64,000 nt of DNA from Palsa-892 sp035295845 (GTDB lineage Bacteria > Pseudomonadota > Alphaproteobacteria > Rhizobiales > Xanthobacteraceae). The stretch's first letter is position 1; each line of letters opens with the position of its first letter. Both the position numbers and the translations under genes were made by a program. The stretch covers positions 1-64,000 of the forward strand of contig DATGIF010000019.1 of NCBI GenBank assembly GCA_035295845.1. Reading direction: 5' to 3'. The notes beneath the pieces were generated by a model that saw only the letters and a list, made by a program, of their open reading frames with translations, was not told where the DNA came from and did not search any database. Positions 7,647 to 15,303 of this stretch are shown piece after piece.

Positions 7647-8179
7647 TTCGCTTCCTTCGCCTCCTTGCTCGGGAAATGGAACGTCCATTCGGCGGTGAAG
7701 GGCTGCCACCAATCCGGCACGCCGGTTTCCTTGTCGACGTGGCGCGCGAAGCCCGCCTTCGCGGGCGGCTCGAAGCGATAGGTGAGCTTGTAGTCGCCGT
7801 CGCCGGCAAGCATCACGTTGTTCGCGTAGTGCGGGCCGTCGCCGGCCGTCATCGCGGCAAGCTCGCCGGTTTTCTTGAAGCCCGTTCCGATTTTCTCGAT
7901 CGTGTAGGTGATGGTCAGATACGGAATCCATTCATCTTCCTTGAAGCCGTGCTTTTCGTCCTTGGTGCCGTGCACGTCGACCTCGAGGTGAACGGCGCCG
8001 GCCTCGTGATCCATGCCCTTCGGCATCGGCGACATCTCGATGCCGAGGAGATAGTGCGGCACGATTTGAAGATCGTTCTTCATCACCGGTTCGCCGACAT
8101 AGAATTCCTTGGCAAAGGCGGGCGCGGAAAGCGCGAGCGCGGCGGCCACGAGGATGAGGAGCGATTTCGCGGTCGCCAT
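7643..8179 (-). CDS. P19/Tp34-family periplasmic iron-transport protein, 178 aa
   Basis: Periplasmic copper-binding protein of the P19/FetP/Tp34 family, implicated in ferrous iron uptake with FTR1-type permeases. A signal peptide (KSLLILVAAALALSAPAFA) precedes KEFYVGEPVMKNDLQIVPHY. MSPMPKG, AGAVHLEVDVHG and the late WTFHFPSK segment supply Met, Glu and His residues of the kind that bind Cu in P19. I use the ATG at 8179; the frame is open 11 codons further upstream. It is the first gene of a two-gene unit with the cupredoxin; no FTR1 permease gene is adjacent. Confidence 0.88.
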   Translation of the reverse strand: MATAKSLLILVAAALALSAPAFAKEFYVGEPVMKNDLQIVPHYLLGIEMSPMPKGMDHEAGAVHLEVDVHGTKDEKHGFKEDEWIPYLTITYTIEKIGTGFKKTGELAAMTAGDGPHYANNVMLAGDGDYKLTYRFEPPAKAGFARHVDKETGVPDWWQPFTAEWTFHFPSKEAKEAK

Positions 8180-8345
8180 GGCCGAAACCTCCCTGAAGCG
8201 GGCGTTGCGCAAGCGAACCGCCCGGCGGCGCTCACGTCAATCGCGGAAGCGCATTCCAGAATTTTTCTAATGAAAAACTGGCGCCGCGAAGTAAACTGCG
8301 GATGCCGTCCATTACGACGGAAAGGCACGCGCGGACCGGACCCTC

Positions 8346-9164
8346 ATGCAATTCGTTGAAGCCAATGGCGCGAAAATTCCCCAGCTCGGCCTCGGCACCT
8401 GGGAGCTCAGGGGCGCCCTTTGCACGCGGCTCGTCGAGCAGGCGCTTCGGCTCGGCTACCGCCATCTCGATTCCGCGCAAGTTTACGACAACGAGCGCGA
8501 GGTGGGCGAAGGGCTCCGCGCCGCGGGGATTGCGCGGAGCGAAGTGTTCATCACCACCAAAGTGTGGTGGACGCGCTTTGCCGCCGGCGATCTGGAGCGT
8601 TCGGCCGAGGAAAGCGTGCGGCGGCTGAAGGTCGATGCGGTCGATCTTCTGCTCCTGCACTGGCCGAATTCGTCGGTGCCGCTCGAGGAGACCATCGGCG
8701 CGCTCAATGCGGCGAAGGAGCGGGGGCTCACGCAGCACATCGGCGTTTCGAACTTCACGGTGGCGCTTCTCGATCAGGCGGTGAAGCTTTCGCGCGCAAA
8801 GCTCGTGACCGACCAGATCGAGTGCCATTCCTATCTTGACCAATCGAAGGTGATCGCGGCCTGCAAGCGCCATGGGCTTGCGGTCACGGCCTACAGCCCG
8901 ATCGCCAAGGGGGCGGCGACGCGCGACAAGACGCTGGCCCGGATCGGCCACACGCACAAGAAGAGCGCCGCCCAGGTCTGTCTGCGCTATCTCGTGCAGC
9001 AGGGGATCGTGGTGATCCCGCGCACGAGCCGCCTCGAGCGGCTCTCCGAGAACGCCGAGATTTTCGACTTCGAGCTTTCGGCCGGAGAAATGGCGGCGAT
9101 CCGTGCGCTCGCAAGCCCCAAGGGCCGCACCATCAGCCCGTCGTGGTCGCCGGCGTGGGATTGA
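8346..9164 (+). CDS. Aldo/keto reductase, 272 aa
   Basis: NADPH-dependent cytoplasmic carbonyl reductase. The catalytic tetrad is visible: D42 (GYRHLDSAQVYDNE), Y47, K72 (TKVWW) and H105 (LLLLHWPN). The cofactor loop near the C-terminus reads VVIPRTSRLERLSEN. Closest by pattern to the 2,5-diketo-D-gluconate/methylglyoxal reductase group (DkgA/DkgB), but the physiological substrate cannot be read from sequence. A stand-alone gene, divergent from P19 and convergent with the DUF599 gene. Confidence 0.88.
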   Translation: MQFVEANGAKIPQLGLGTWELRGALCTRLVEQALRLGYRHLDSAQVYDNEREVGEGLRAAGIARSEVFITTKVWWTRFAAGDLERSAEESVRRLKVDAVDLLLLHWPNSSVPLEETIGALNAAKERGLTQHIGVSNFTVALLDQAVKLSRAKLVTDQIECHSYLDQSKVIAACKRHGLAVTAYSPIAKGAATRDKTLARIGHTHKKSAAQVCLRYLVQQGIVVIPRTSRLERLSENAEIFDFELSAGEMAAIRALASPKGRTISPSWSPAWD

Positions 9165-9179
9165 GCGGCGGAAGTCGCA

Positions 9180-9860
9180 CTAGTCGCCGATGACCCAGCG
9201 CGCGTCGGCGCCGAACTGGCGCGCGACCGTGACGATCAGGACGGCGAGCGTCGACGCGATCAGCACCCACGGGCCGACGAACCAGCCGAGATAGCCGAGC
9301 GCGAAGAAGAACGAGCGCTGGCCGCGGTTAAAATGGCGGCCGGCGAGCGTGACCATGCGCGCGACGTGCTCGGCCGCGGCCTTGGCGGGCGGCTTCTTCG
9401 CTTCCGAAGCGGAAGGGGTCGCGCCGAGAAGAATGGCCGCGTAGTTGAACAGCCGGTAGGACCAGGCGAATTTGAAAAAGGCGTAGATGAAAATCACGAG
9501 CAACCCGATGACTTTCATCTCGAGGGCGCCGGGCGTCGTGCCGGCGCCGAACGGCAGGTTCGCGAACATCTCCGTCACGTCGCGCGAGGAGCGGAGAAGC
9601 GCAAGCGCGCCGCCGATCGCCAGCAGCGAGGTCGAGGCGAAAAAGGCGGTGCCGTTCTGCAACGAGCCCATGATCTGGCCGTCGACCATGCGCATGTCGC
9701 GGAGAAGCATTTGGCGCATCCATGCCTCGCGATGGCGATGCATGCGATTGTTGAGCCCGCGCTTGCCGATCGGCATGAATTCCACCACCGCGCCGTAGCC
9801 GACCCAGGTGGCGGCGAAAAAGAAAATCGCGAAGAGATCGAGCGTGGAGAATCCGAACAT
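9180..9860 (-). CDS. DUF599 membrane protein, 226 aa
   Basis: Inner-membrane protein with about four hydrophobic helices. The DUF599 signature features are seen: an N-terminal GYGAVVEF helix, the basic loop MHRHREAWMRQMLLRDMRM with VDGQIMGSLQNGTAFFAST after it, and the late GRHFNRGQRSFFFALGYLGWF. Function of the family is not established. I start at the ATG at 9860, which places the first helix at the N-terminus; an alternative start 20 codons upstream adds another hydrophobic stretch. Confidence 0.85.
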   Translation of the reverse strand: MFGFSTLDLFAIFFFAATWVGYGAVVEFMPIGKRGLNNRMHRHREAWMRQMLLRDMRMVDGQIMGSLQNGTAFFASTSLLAIGGALALLRSSRDVTEMFANLPFGAGTTPGALEMKVIGLLVIFIYAFFKFAWSYRLFNYAAILLGATPSASEAKKPPAKAAAEHVARMVTLAGRHFNRGQRSFFFALGYLGWFVGPWVLIASTLAVLIVTVARQFGADARWVIGD

Positions 9861-9951
9861 GCGGGCGCGTGTGAGAATCAAAAACGCGCCGATGCTGCCA
9901 CCGGCGGCCGGTGGCAGCAACGCAGTCGTCGCGCGTGCGCGGTAAACGAGG

Positions 9952-10191
9952 CTAGGTGCTGAGGGATCCGCTGTTGGCGGTGTCGCGCAGATAAGCGCTC
10001 ACGATCAGCCGCTGGAATTCCCGGCGGAAGCCCGTGGGCGCGACCGGCAACAGGCCGACCCGCTCGGGCGCGTTCAGGAACGCCTCCAGCGTCTCGTCAT
10101 CGACGAGCGGGAGGGCAGGACAGGTGGGCGCATCGATGGCCAATGCGTCCACCGCCGGTTGCTGCGATGGCTTGGTCTTCCCGTCGCTCAT
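9952..10191 (-). CDS. Small hypothetical protein, 79 aa
   Basis: MSDGKTKPSQQPAVDALAID opens a polar, probably disordered N-terminus, followed by DDETLEAFLNAPERVGLLP and a basic helix FRREFQRLIVSAYLRD. No family recognised, no signal peptide. It sits between the DUF599 gene and the serpin gene, same strand. The coding style (acidic helix then Arg-rich helix) supports a real gene, but nothing shows a function. Confidence 0.45.
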   Translation of the reverse strand: MSDGKTKPSQQPAVDALAIDAPTCPALPLVDDETLEAFLNAPERVGLLPVAPTGFRREFQRLIVSAYLRDTANSGSLST

Positions 10192-10245
10192 GATGTTCCA
10201 CTCCTCTACATATGAACATCAGCCCCAAACTTCGTTACTGTGCCG

Positions 10246-11475
10246 TTACTGCGCCGCGGTTTTCACCGGCGCCGGGCGCGCGACATAGCCCGACATCAAC
10301 AGGAGGCCGGTCTCGCTGTCGCGCAGCGCGAACATGAACGGCTTGTCGACCTTCATCTCGACCGTCTCGCCGCGCGGCATCGCGCTGCGCTCGACGGAGA
10401 CCGCCGTTGCGGCGGCGGCTTCCGAACCTTCCTCGTCGACCCGCAAATAGGTCTTCTGCGTGATCTCGGAAATGCCGGCGAGGTTGATGGCGAGCCCCGC
10501 GAGCGCCGTCGGCGAGTTGCGGCCCGCCTTCAGGCCGAGCTTGTCGAGCGCGTCCAGCATCTCGTTCTTGTCCTCGATGGTGAAGCGCGGGAGCGAAAGA
10601 CGGACGCGCCCGCTCGCGAAGCCGTCGCCGTAGAGCCAGGTCACGACATCGGAGAACTCGTTCGCGCTCGCGGGCTTGTCGCTGGTGGTGATGACGACGA
10701 GCGAGAAGCGGCTGTTCTTGTAGGGCAGATCGATGGCGACGAAGCGGCCTTCCTCGCGATAGTCGATCCGCGAGAACAGCTTCGCCATCATCTGCACCTC
10801 GAAGTCGGTGCCGCCGAGAAGATGGAACGCCTCGGTATGCGTCGCGGTTTTCGCGAATTGGTCGAGCCAGGTGCCCTTGAAGTAGAGGGCGTCGACCGCA
10901 ACGAGGCCGGGCATCTTCGGGCCCTGGTCGAGGATCGCGGGGATCAAGCCCTTGGTCTTTTCCGCGACCCAATCGTTGATCGCCTTGATGGTGGCGGGGC
11001 CGGACAGGTCATCTTGCGTGACGCGGGCGCCCGCCGCGCGCAGCTTGCGCAGCGCCTCCTCGACGGGCTGGGACTTGGGATCGAACACGATCCAGTTCGC
11101 GAGCGCCAGAATCGTATCCTTGTCGTCGACGCCCTTGCCGAGCTTGGTGACGAGCGCACGCAAATTCTCGAGGTCGACCGCGGCGGCATCGGGATGATCG
11201 GCATCGAAGCCGAGCGTCTTGTAGAGCGCCGCGCGCATGGCGGGGTCGGCGCCGACATCGAGGAGTGCGAGTACGGCCGCAAGGCTCGCGGGCGAGACCA
11301 CGAGGTTGTTGCCCACGCCGCGTTCATTCGCCAGTTGCCGGATCAGTCGCAGCGACAGCCGCGATTGCGCCGCGAGCACGCGATCCTCGGAGGAGCGTTC
11401 GACTGCGCTTAGGGTGAGGGCCGAGCCGCAGAGGAGGGCCGCGGCGGTGATCGCCACGACGGATTTCCTGAACAT
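10246..11475 (-). CDS. Exported serpin (serine protease inhibitor), 409 aa
   Basis: Serpins trap proteases by a suicide mechanism. Visible serpin blocks: NNLVVSPASLAAVLALL (56-72), INDWVAEKTKGLI (166-178), LVAVDALYFKGTW (191-203), FTIEDKNEMLDALDKLGL (298-315), the inhibitory hinge DEEGSEAAAATA (347-358) and DKPFMFALRDSETGLLLMSG (377-396). The hinge keeps Gly350, Ser351 and small residues to Thr357, as in inhibitory serpins. Counting from the hinge, the cleaved bond falls near R363-S364-A365; counting from the C-terminal strand it falls at R368-G369. Both point to an Arg-directed target. A signal peptide (residues 1-24) implies periplasm or secretion. The ATG at 11475 is chosen for that signal. 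Serpins are rare in alphaproteobacteria. Confidence 0.93.
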   Translation of the reverse strand: MFRKSVVAITAAALLCGSALTLSAVERSSEDRVLAAQSRLSLRLIRQLANERGVGNNLVVSPASLAAVLALLDVGADPAMRAALYKTLGFDADHPDAAAVDLENLRALVTKLGKGVDDKDTILALANWIVFDPKSQPVEEALRKLRAAGARVTQDDLSGPATIKAINDWVAEKTKGLIPAILDQGPKMPGLVAVDALYFKGTWLDQFAKTATHTEAFHLLGGTDFEVQMMAKLFSRIDYREEGRFVAIDLPYKNSRFSLVVITTSDKPASANEFSDVVTWLYGDGFASGRVRLSLPRFTIEDKNEMLDALDKLGLKAGRNSPTALAGLAINLAGISEITQKTYLRVDEEGSEAAAATAVSVERSAMPRGETVEMKVDKPFMFALRDSETGLLLMSGYVARPAPVKTAAQ

Positions 11476-11588
11476 GGTAGCTCCGTTTCGGTTCCTGTCG
11501 GCCCGTGAGCAAAGAGCTTTCCGTGCGACCATGGCCCAATTTTAGCCCAATCTTGACCGGCCAAGGGCAAGGTGCGACGAAAACCCTT

Positions 11589-11996
11589 ATGGCTCAGAAA
11601 ATTACGCTCAGTGTGGAATCGCTGGTCGAGGACGCCTATCGCGAGATTGAAACAATTCCGGCCGCCGAGGCAATCGCCATGCACGGCCGCGACGACGTGG
11701 TTTTCGTCGACATCCGCGACATCCGCGAGCTTCAGCGCGACGGCAGAATTCCCGGCGCGTTTCACTGTCCGCGCGGCATGCTGGAATTCTGGATCGATCC
11801 GCAGTCGCCCTATCACAAGCCGGTATTCGCGGACGAGAAGAAGTTCATTTTCTTCTGCGCTGGCGCCAAGCGTTCGGCGCTCGCCACCCAAATCGCGCAG
11901 AAGATGGGGCTTTCGCCGGTCGCGCATCTCGCAGGCGGCTTCGGCGCCTGGAAGAAGGCGGGCGGGCCGGTGGTGATGGACGAGAAGAAAAAGTAG
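11589..11996 (+). CDS. Rhodanese-like sulfurtransferase, 135 aa
   Basis: Single-domain cytoplasmic rhodanese. The active-site loop is IFFCAGAKRSALA with Cys90 as the persulfide-forming residue. CH2A-like VVFVDIRDIRELQRDGRIPG and the terminal HLAGGFGAWKKAGGPV are classical. The start at 11589 is preceded by a long frame without rhodanese features, so I exclude those residues. It is divergent from the serpin gene. Substrate and partner are not evident. Confidence 0.92.
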   Translation: MAQKITLSVESLVEDAYREIETIPAAEAIAMHGRDDVVFVDIRDIRELQRDGRIPGAFHCPRGMLEFWIDPQSPYHKPVFADEKKFIFFCAGAKRSALATQIAQKMGLSPVAHLAGGFGAWKKAGGPVVMDEKKK

Positions 11997-12063
11997 TTCC
12001 GCCCGTCATCGGGGCGTTGCGGGCAAGAGCCTTCGCTCCTATCTGCGCCCCGCGAGGGCGGTC

Positions 12064-12459
12064 ATGTCCACAGAATACGGCTTTGCAGGGCGGACAAATT
12101 CAATTCGCGAGCGGCTGGAGCGGCTCGACAGCCTGTCGCGGCTTCTCGATATCGCTTTCGTCGTGCCGGGAACCAACGTTCGCTTCGGCACCGAGGCGGT
12201 TCTGCGGCTTATGCCGGGTCTCGGTGACGCGGCGGCGTCGGCGCTCTCGTGCGTCATTCTGTATGAGGCGTACCGGCTCGGCGTTTCGCGCCGGGTGATG
12301 ATCCGCATGGCCGGCAATGTGGCGATCGAGGCGGCGGCCGGCGCGGTGCCGGTGGTCGGCGATCTCTTCGACGTCGCCTTTCGCGCCAATCGCCGCAATG
12401 TGCGGATCCTGCGGGAGTATTTCGGTCTCGAAATCGCCGGCGAAGCGCAAAGAAGTTAA
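12064..12459 (+). CDS. DUF4112 membrane protein, 131 aa
   Basis: Matches DUF4112 features: LERLDSLSRLLDIAFVVPGT, then FGTEAVLRLMPGLGDAAASA, a hydrophobic helix ALSCVILYEAYRLGV, MAGNVAIEAAAGAVPVVGDL and FDVAFRANRRNVRILREYF. Probably two membrane-embedded helices. Family function unknown; members occur widely in Proteobacteria and are usually single genes. It lies 67 bases after the rhodanese gene and converges on the TetR gene. Confidence 0.85.
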   Translation: MSTEYGFAGRTNSIRERLERLDSLSRLLDIAFVVPGTNVRFGTEAVLRLMPGLGDAAASALSCVILYEAYRLGVSRRVMIRMAGNVAIEAAAGAVPVVGDLFDVAFRANRRNVRILREYFGLEIAGEAQRS

Positions 12460-12482
12460 AGCGCGCCCGTCCGGCGGCGCCG

Positions 12483-13085
12483 CTATTTCAAATGCGAATT
12501 GATGATCGTCTCGCCGAGCCGCACGAGCCGCGCGGCGGGGCCATTGGCGCCGAGGCTCTGGGCGCAGACGAGCGCGCCTTCGATCAACAGGAATAATTCA
12601 TCGGCGAGCAACTCCGGCTTCGCCGCGCCCGCTTTCTTGCAAAGTTGCGTGATCTGCAGGCGCTTGCCGGCCTTGTGCTTCTCGATGACGCAGCGGGCGG
12701 GGTGATGCTTTTCCGGCAGTTCCACGGCGGCGTTAGCAAAGGCGCAACCGCGCGACTTCGGATTGACGATATTGTCACCCACGACCCGAAGCCAGCCGAT
12801 GAGCTGCTGGCGCGGATCAGGGTATTTGCGCTCGAGCTCGCACCAGACGGCGTCAAGCTCCCCGGCGAGGCGTCGGAGGTATTCGGCGACGAGCTCGTCC
12901 TTCGATTCAAAATGACGGTAGAGCGTCATTTTGTTGGTGCCCGCCGCTTCCGCGATCGCGTCGACGCCGACGGCGCGGATGCCGTGGCGGTAGAACAGCT
13001 CGCTCGCCGCGTCGAGGATGCGCTCGCGCGGCGGGGTGCGGCCCTCTGCGGGCTCGATTGCGGCTTTCGTCGAAGACTTGCTCAT
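12483..13085 (-). CDS. TetR-family transcriptional regulator, 200 aa
   Basis: N-terminal TetR helix-turn-helix at about residues 20-66: RERILDAASELFYRHGIRAV, AIAEAAGTNKMTLYRHFESK. The ligand domain has a mid-protein SRGCAFANAAVELPEKHHPA segment, typical of the subgroup next to old yellow enzymes and related reductases. It is divergent from a 72-aa protein and an alkene reductase; two palindromes in the 133-bp gap are probable operators, so it is likely an autoregulated repressor responding to an electrophile or similar substrate of the reductase. Ligand unknown. Confidence 0.9.
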   Translation of the reverse strand: MSKSSTKAAIEPAEGRTPPRERILDAASELFYRHGIRAVGVDAIAEAAGTNKMTLYRHFESKDELVAEYLRRLAGELDAVWCELERKYPDPRQQLIGWLRVVGDNIVNPKSRGCAFANAAVELPEKHHPARCVIEKHKAGKRLQITQLCKKAGAAKPELLADELFLLIEGALVCAQSLGANGPAARLVRLGETIINSHLK

Positions 13086-13117
13086 GCGTTCGTGAACATC
13101 CGGCTCTTGACAGGGGT

Positions 13118-13133
13118 GTTACCGGTCAGTAAC
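13118..13133. promoter_or_regulatory. Operator-like inverted repeat GTTACCGGTCAGTAAC
   Basis: GTTAC/GTAAC arms with a CGGTCA centre, 33 bases upstream of the TetR start. It shares TTACCG with the second palindrome 30 bp away, and it overlaps the likely promoter of the divergent unit (TTGACA begins at 13107 on the plus strand). Predicted TetR binding site. Confidence 0.55.
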
Positions 13134-13147
13134 TAGCACTCAAATGT

Positions 13148-13159
13148 TACCGATCGGTA
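13148..13159. promoter_or_regulatory. Perfect 12-bp palindrome TACCGATCGGTA, probable TetR operator
   Basis: Perfect palindrome, with partial extension on both sides, in the TetR/reductase divergent gap. Centre-to-centre distance to the repeat at 13118..13133 is 28 bp. ACCGxxCGGT-type sites are common for TetR repressors of this group. Confidence 0.6.
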
Positions 13160-13218
13160 TCACAGCGATAGATGGGGGTCACGCCCTTTCTTCGCCAGCC
13201 GAAGCAAGGGAGACCCTC

Positions 13219-13437
13219 ATGAGTCGGATCATTTACGGCAAACCGGGTGCCGCGGGTAGCGTCTTTGCCAAGACCACCCAGACTTTCCCGGAGGTGCTTT
13301 CGGACCCGCTGACGCGGGCGCTGATGGCAGCGGACGGCGTCGACGCAGTCGCGCTTGAAGCGGAGCTGCGCGAGATCGCCGAAAAGCTGCCGGGGCAGGA
13401 GAGCGCCACCGAGAATTCGTGCAGGGGATCCTGCTGA
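13219..13437 (+). CDS. Small hypothetical protein in the TetR/alkene-reductase module, 72 aa
   Basis: Starts MSRIIYGKPGAAGSVFAKTT with a purine-rich ribosome site (AAGGGAGA) just upstream. It contains a helix DPLTRALMAADGVDAVALEAELREIAEKL and ends ENSCRGSC with two Cys residues. It lies between the operators and nemA in the same direction, so it is probably the first gene of the TetR-controlled unit. No family recognised. The C-terminal Cys pair next to an electrophile-reducing enzyme is suggestive, not proof of a redox role. Confidence 0.5.
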   Translation: MSRIIYGKPGAAGSVFAKTTQTFPEVLSDPLTRALMAADGVDAVALEAELREIAEKLPGQESATENSCRGSC

Positions 13438-13539
13438 ACACGAGCTTACGCAGCCCCCGCTGCGTCGCCGGGCGGCGCCGATCCGCCCCAACTCTGAAGT
13501 GCCGCCCGGCGCTCCCTTTTTCCTTTTCAGGAGCCAGTC

Positions 13540-14646
13540 ATGAACGTTGCGCCGTCCAAATTGTCGCTCGCTGCCAGCGAAGCGCATTACCGTCATCTGT
13601 TGTCGCCCTATGAACTCGGCGAGTTGCCGCTGAAAAATCGCATGGTGCTCGCGCCGATGACGCGGAGCCGTGCCATCGCGGGCAACGTGCCGAATCCAAT
13701 CGCGGCGGCGTACTATGCGCAGCGCGCGGGCGCCGGCCTCATCGTCACCGAGGCAACGCAGGTGAGCCCGCAGGGCGTCGGTTATATCCGCACGCCCGGC
13801 ATCCATTCGGAAGAACAGGTGGCGGGCTGGAAAAAGATCACCGACGCCGTGCACCGCGCCGGCGGCACGATCTTCCTACAGCTCTGGCATGTGGGCCGCA
13901 TCTCGCATCCGGATTTTCACGACGGCGAATTGCCGGTGTCGGCGTCGGCGATCGCGGCGACGGGCACCGTGTTCACCGCCAAGGGACCGCAGCCCATGGT
14001 CACGCCGCGCGCGCTCGAATTGCGCGAGATCCCCGGCATCGTCGAGCAGTTCAAGCGCGGCGCCGAGAATGCCAAGGCCGCGGGCTTTGACGGCGTCGAG
14101 CTGCATGGCGCCAATGGCTATCTCCTCGATCAGTTCACCCGCGACGGCACCAACAAACGCACCGACACCTATGGCGGCAGCGTCAAAAACCGCGCGCGGC
14201 TTCCGCTGGAAGTGACCGAGGCCGTGATCGGCGTGTGGGGGCCGGGCCGCGTCGGCTATCGCATTTCGCCGAATAACCCGTTCAACTCAATGTCGGATTC
14301 GAATCCGGTCGAGATCTTCTCGTATCTCGCCACGGAGTTGGATGCGCGCGGCGTGGTTTATCTTCACGTTGTCGATCCCGTCGCCGACGGGGGAAAACGT
14401 ATCTCGCCGATCCTGCAGGGAAATTTCGACGGCACCTACATCGTCAATGGCGGCTTCGATGCTGAGGCGGCGGACGCCGCGATCCACCGCGGCGAGACGG
14501 ATCTCGTCGCCTTCGGCGTGCCGTTTCTGGCCAATCCCGATCTGCCGGAGCGCTACCGGCAAAAAGCCGTGCTCAATAAGCCGGACCAGAACACCTTTTA
14601 TGCCGGCGAGGAGAAGGGCTACACGGATTACCCGGCGCTCGTCTGA
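13540..14646 (+). CDS. nemA: Alkene reductase, old yellow enzyme family, 368 aa
   Basis: FMN flavoprotein reducing activated C=C bonds, and often nitrate esters and N-ethylmaleimide, with NAD(P)H. OYE features: PLKNRMVLAPMTRSRA for flavin binding, LQLWHVGRISHP, and the active-site VELHGANGYLLDQF with H189, N192 and the proton donor Y194. FDGTYIVNGGFD and DLVAFGVPFLANPDLP near the C-terminus bind the flavin phosphate. Length fits NemA/XenB-type enzymes. Regulation by the divergent TetR protein is likely. nemA is assigned by family resemblance, not by tested substrate. Confidence 0.92.
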   Translation: MNVAPSKLSLAASEAHYRHLLSPYELGELPLKNRMVLAPMTRSRAIAGNVPNPIAAAYYAQRAGAGLIVTEATQVSPQGVGYIRTPGIHSEEQVAGWKKITDAVHRAGGTIFLQLWHVGRISHPDFHDGELPVSASAIAATGTVFTAKGPQPMVTPRALELREIPGIVEQFKRGAENAKAAGFDGVELHGANGYLLDQFTRDGTNKRTDTYGGSVKNRARLPLEVTEAVIGVWGPGRVGYRISPNNPFNSMSDSNPVEIFSYLATELDARGVVYLHVVDPVADGGKRISPILQGNFDGTYIVNGGFDAEAADAAIHRGETDLVAFGVPFLANPDLPERYRQKAVLNKPDQNTFYAGEEKGYTDYPALV

Positions 14647-14686
14647 TCGTTTTTTTTTTGCGAAGCAACAAGCGGCGGAATCAAAT

Positions 14687-14710
14687 AGCGGCTCCGCCGC
14701 TTTGTTTTAT
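14687..14710 (+). terminator. Rho-independent terminator after nemA
   Basis: Stem AGCGGC-TCC-GCCGCT followed by TTGTTTTA, 40 bases past the nemA stop. A run of ten T lies earlier (14650-14659) without a preceding hairpin. Confidence 0.6.
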
Positions 14711-14791
14711 TCCCGCGGGCCGCGGAATTTTTCGCGGCGTTGACGGCCGCGGGCTTTCCCCGAAAGATGGACGGATAAACGGGAGGTTGCC

Positions 14792-15190
14792 ATGGAAAAT
14801 TTTCTTCGCCCCTGGTCGGCGCAGCTCTTGAGCGTCTTGCGCATCGTCACGGGGCTGTTGCTGCTGCATTTCGGTACGTCGAAATATTTGATTTTCCCGC
14901 AGAGCCAGTTAAGCGGTGCCTCGCCGAGCACGTTGAGCGGTGCGGCCGGCATTTTCGAGTTGATCGGCGGCGCCTTGCTGGTCCTCGGCCTGTTCACACG
15001 GCCGGTCGCCTTCATTGGTGCAGGCGTATATGCGGTGGCTTATTTCTACGTCCACATCTCGAAGAGTTTCTTCCCGCTCTTGAACGGCGGCTCGCTCGCG
15101 ATCATGTTCTGCTTCGCGCTCTTGTACATCGCGGCGGCCGGCGGCGGCGCCTGGAGCGTCGACAAAATGTGGCGTGGCGTGAAGGACTGA
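14792..15190 (+). CDS. DoxX-family membrane protein, 132 aa
   Basis: Four-helix inner-membrane protein: VLRIVTGLLLLHFGTSKY, then AAGIFELIGGALLVLGLFTRP, AFIGAGVYAVAYFYVHI and LAIMFCFALLYIAAAGGG. The order and the FxGxxK-like start of helix 1 are those of DoxX/YphA proteins. Members are linked to thiosulfate:quinone oxidation or to redox stress, but most are uncharacterised. A good ribosome site (GGGAGG) precedes the ATG. It lies between the nemA terminator and a GST gene. Confidence 0.88.
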   Translation: MENFLRPWSAQLLSVLRIVTGLLLLHFGTSKYLIFPQSQLSGASPSTLSGAAGIFELIGGALLVLGLFTRPVAFIGAGVYAVAYFYVHISKSFFPLLNGGSLAIMFCFALLYIAAAGGGAWSVDKMWRGVKD

Positions 15191-15193
15191 GTG

Positions 15194-15228
15194 TTCGTCA
15201 TGGCCAGACTTATGCCTGCCATGACGAA
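15194..15228. repeat. Intergenic palindrome TTCGTCATGGC...GCCATGACGAA
   Basis: Perfect 11-bp arms around a 13-nt centre, four bases after the DoxX stop. The CGTCATGGC...GCCATGACG form resembles a dispersed intergenic palindrome of Bradyrhizobium-like genomes. It may double as a terminator for doxX, though no T-run follows. A genome-wide copy count would show whether it is a family member. Confidence 0.5.
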
Positions 15229-15303
15229 TAAGCATTAAAACGATCAATCCTCCGCACTTGCGTCTCGAAGCCTCTCTCCGCAATCTCCGCGCGGGAGGCT
15301 TCG

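Noticed and set aside
10246..11475. Serpin gene as contamination from a eukaryote
   Set aside because: It has a bacterial signal peptide, no introns and codon use like its neighbours, and lies in continuous alphaproteobacterial sequence.
13144..13218. Longer start for the 72-aa protein at an in-frame codon from 13144
   Set aside because: It would lie within the operator palindrome and has no ribosome site; the ATG at 13219 has a good one.
14650..14659. Ten-T run as terminator of nemA
   Set aside because: No hairpin stands directly before it; the hairpin at 14687 is the better terminator.
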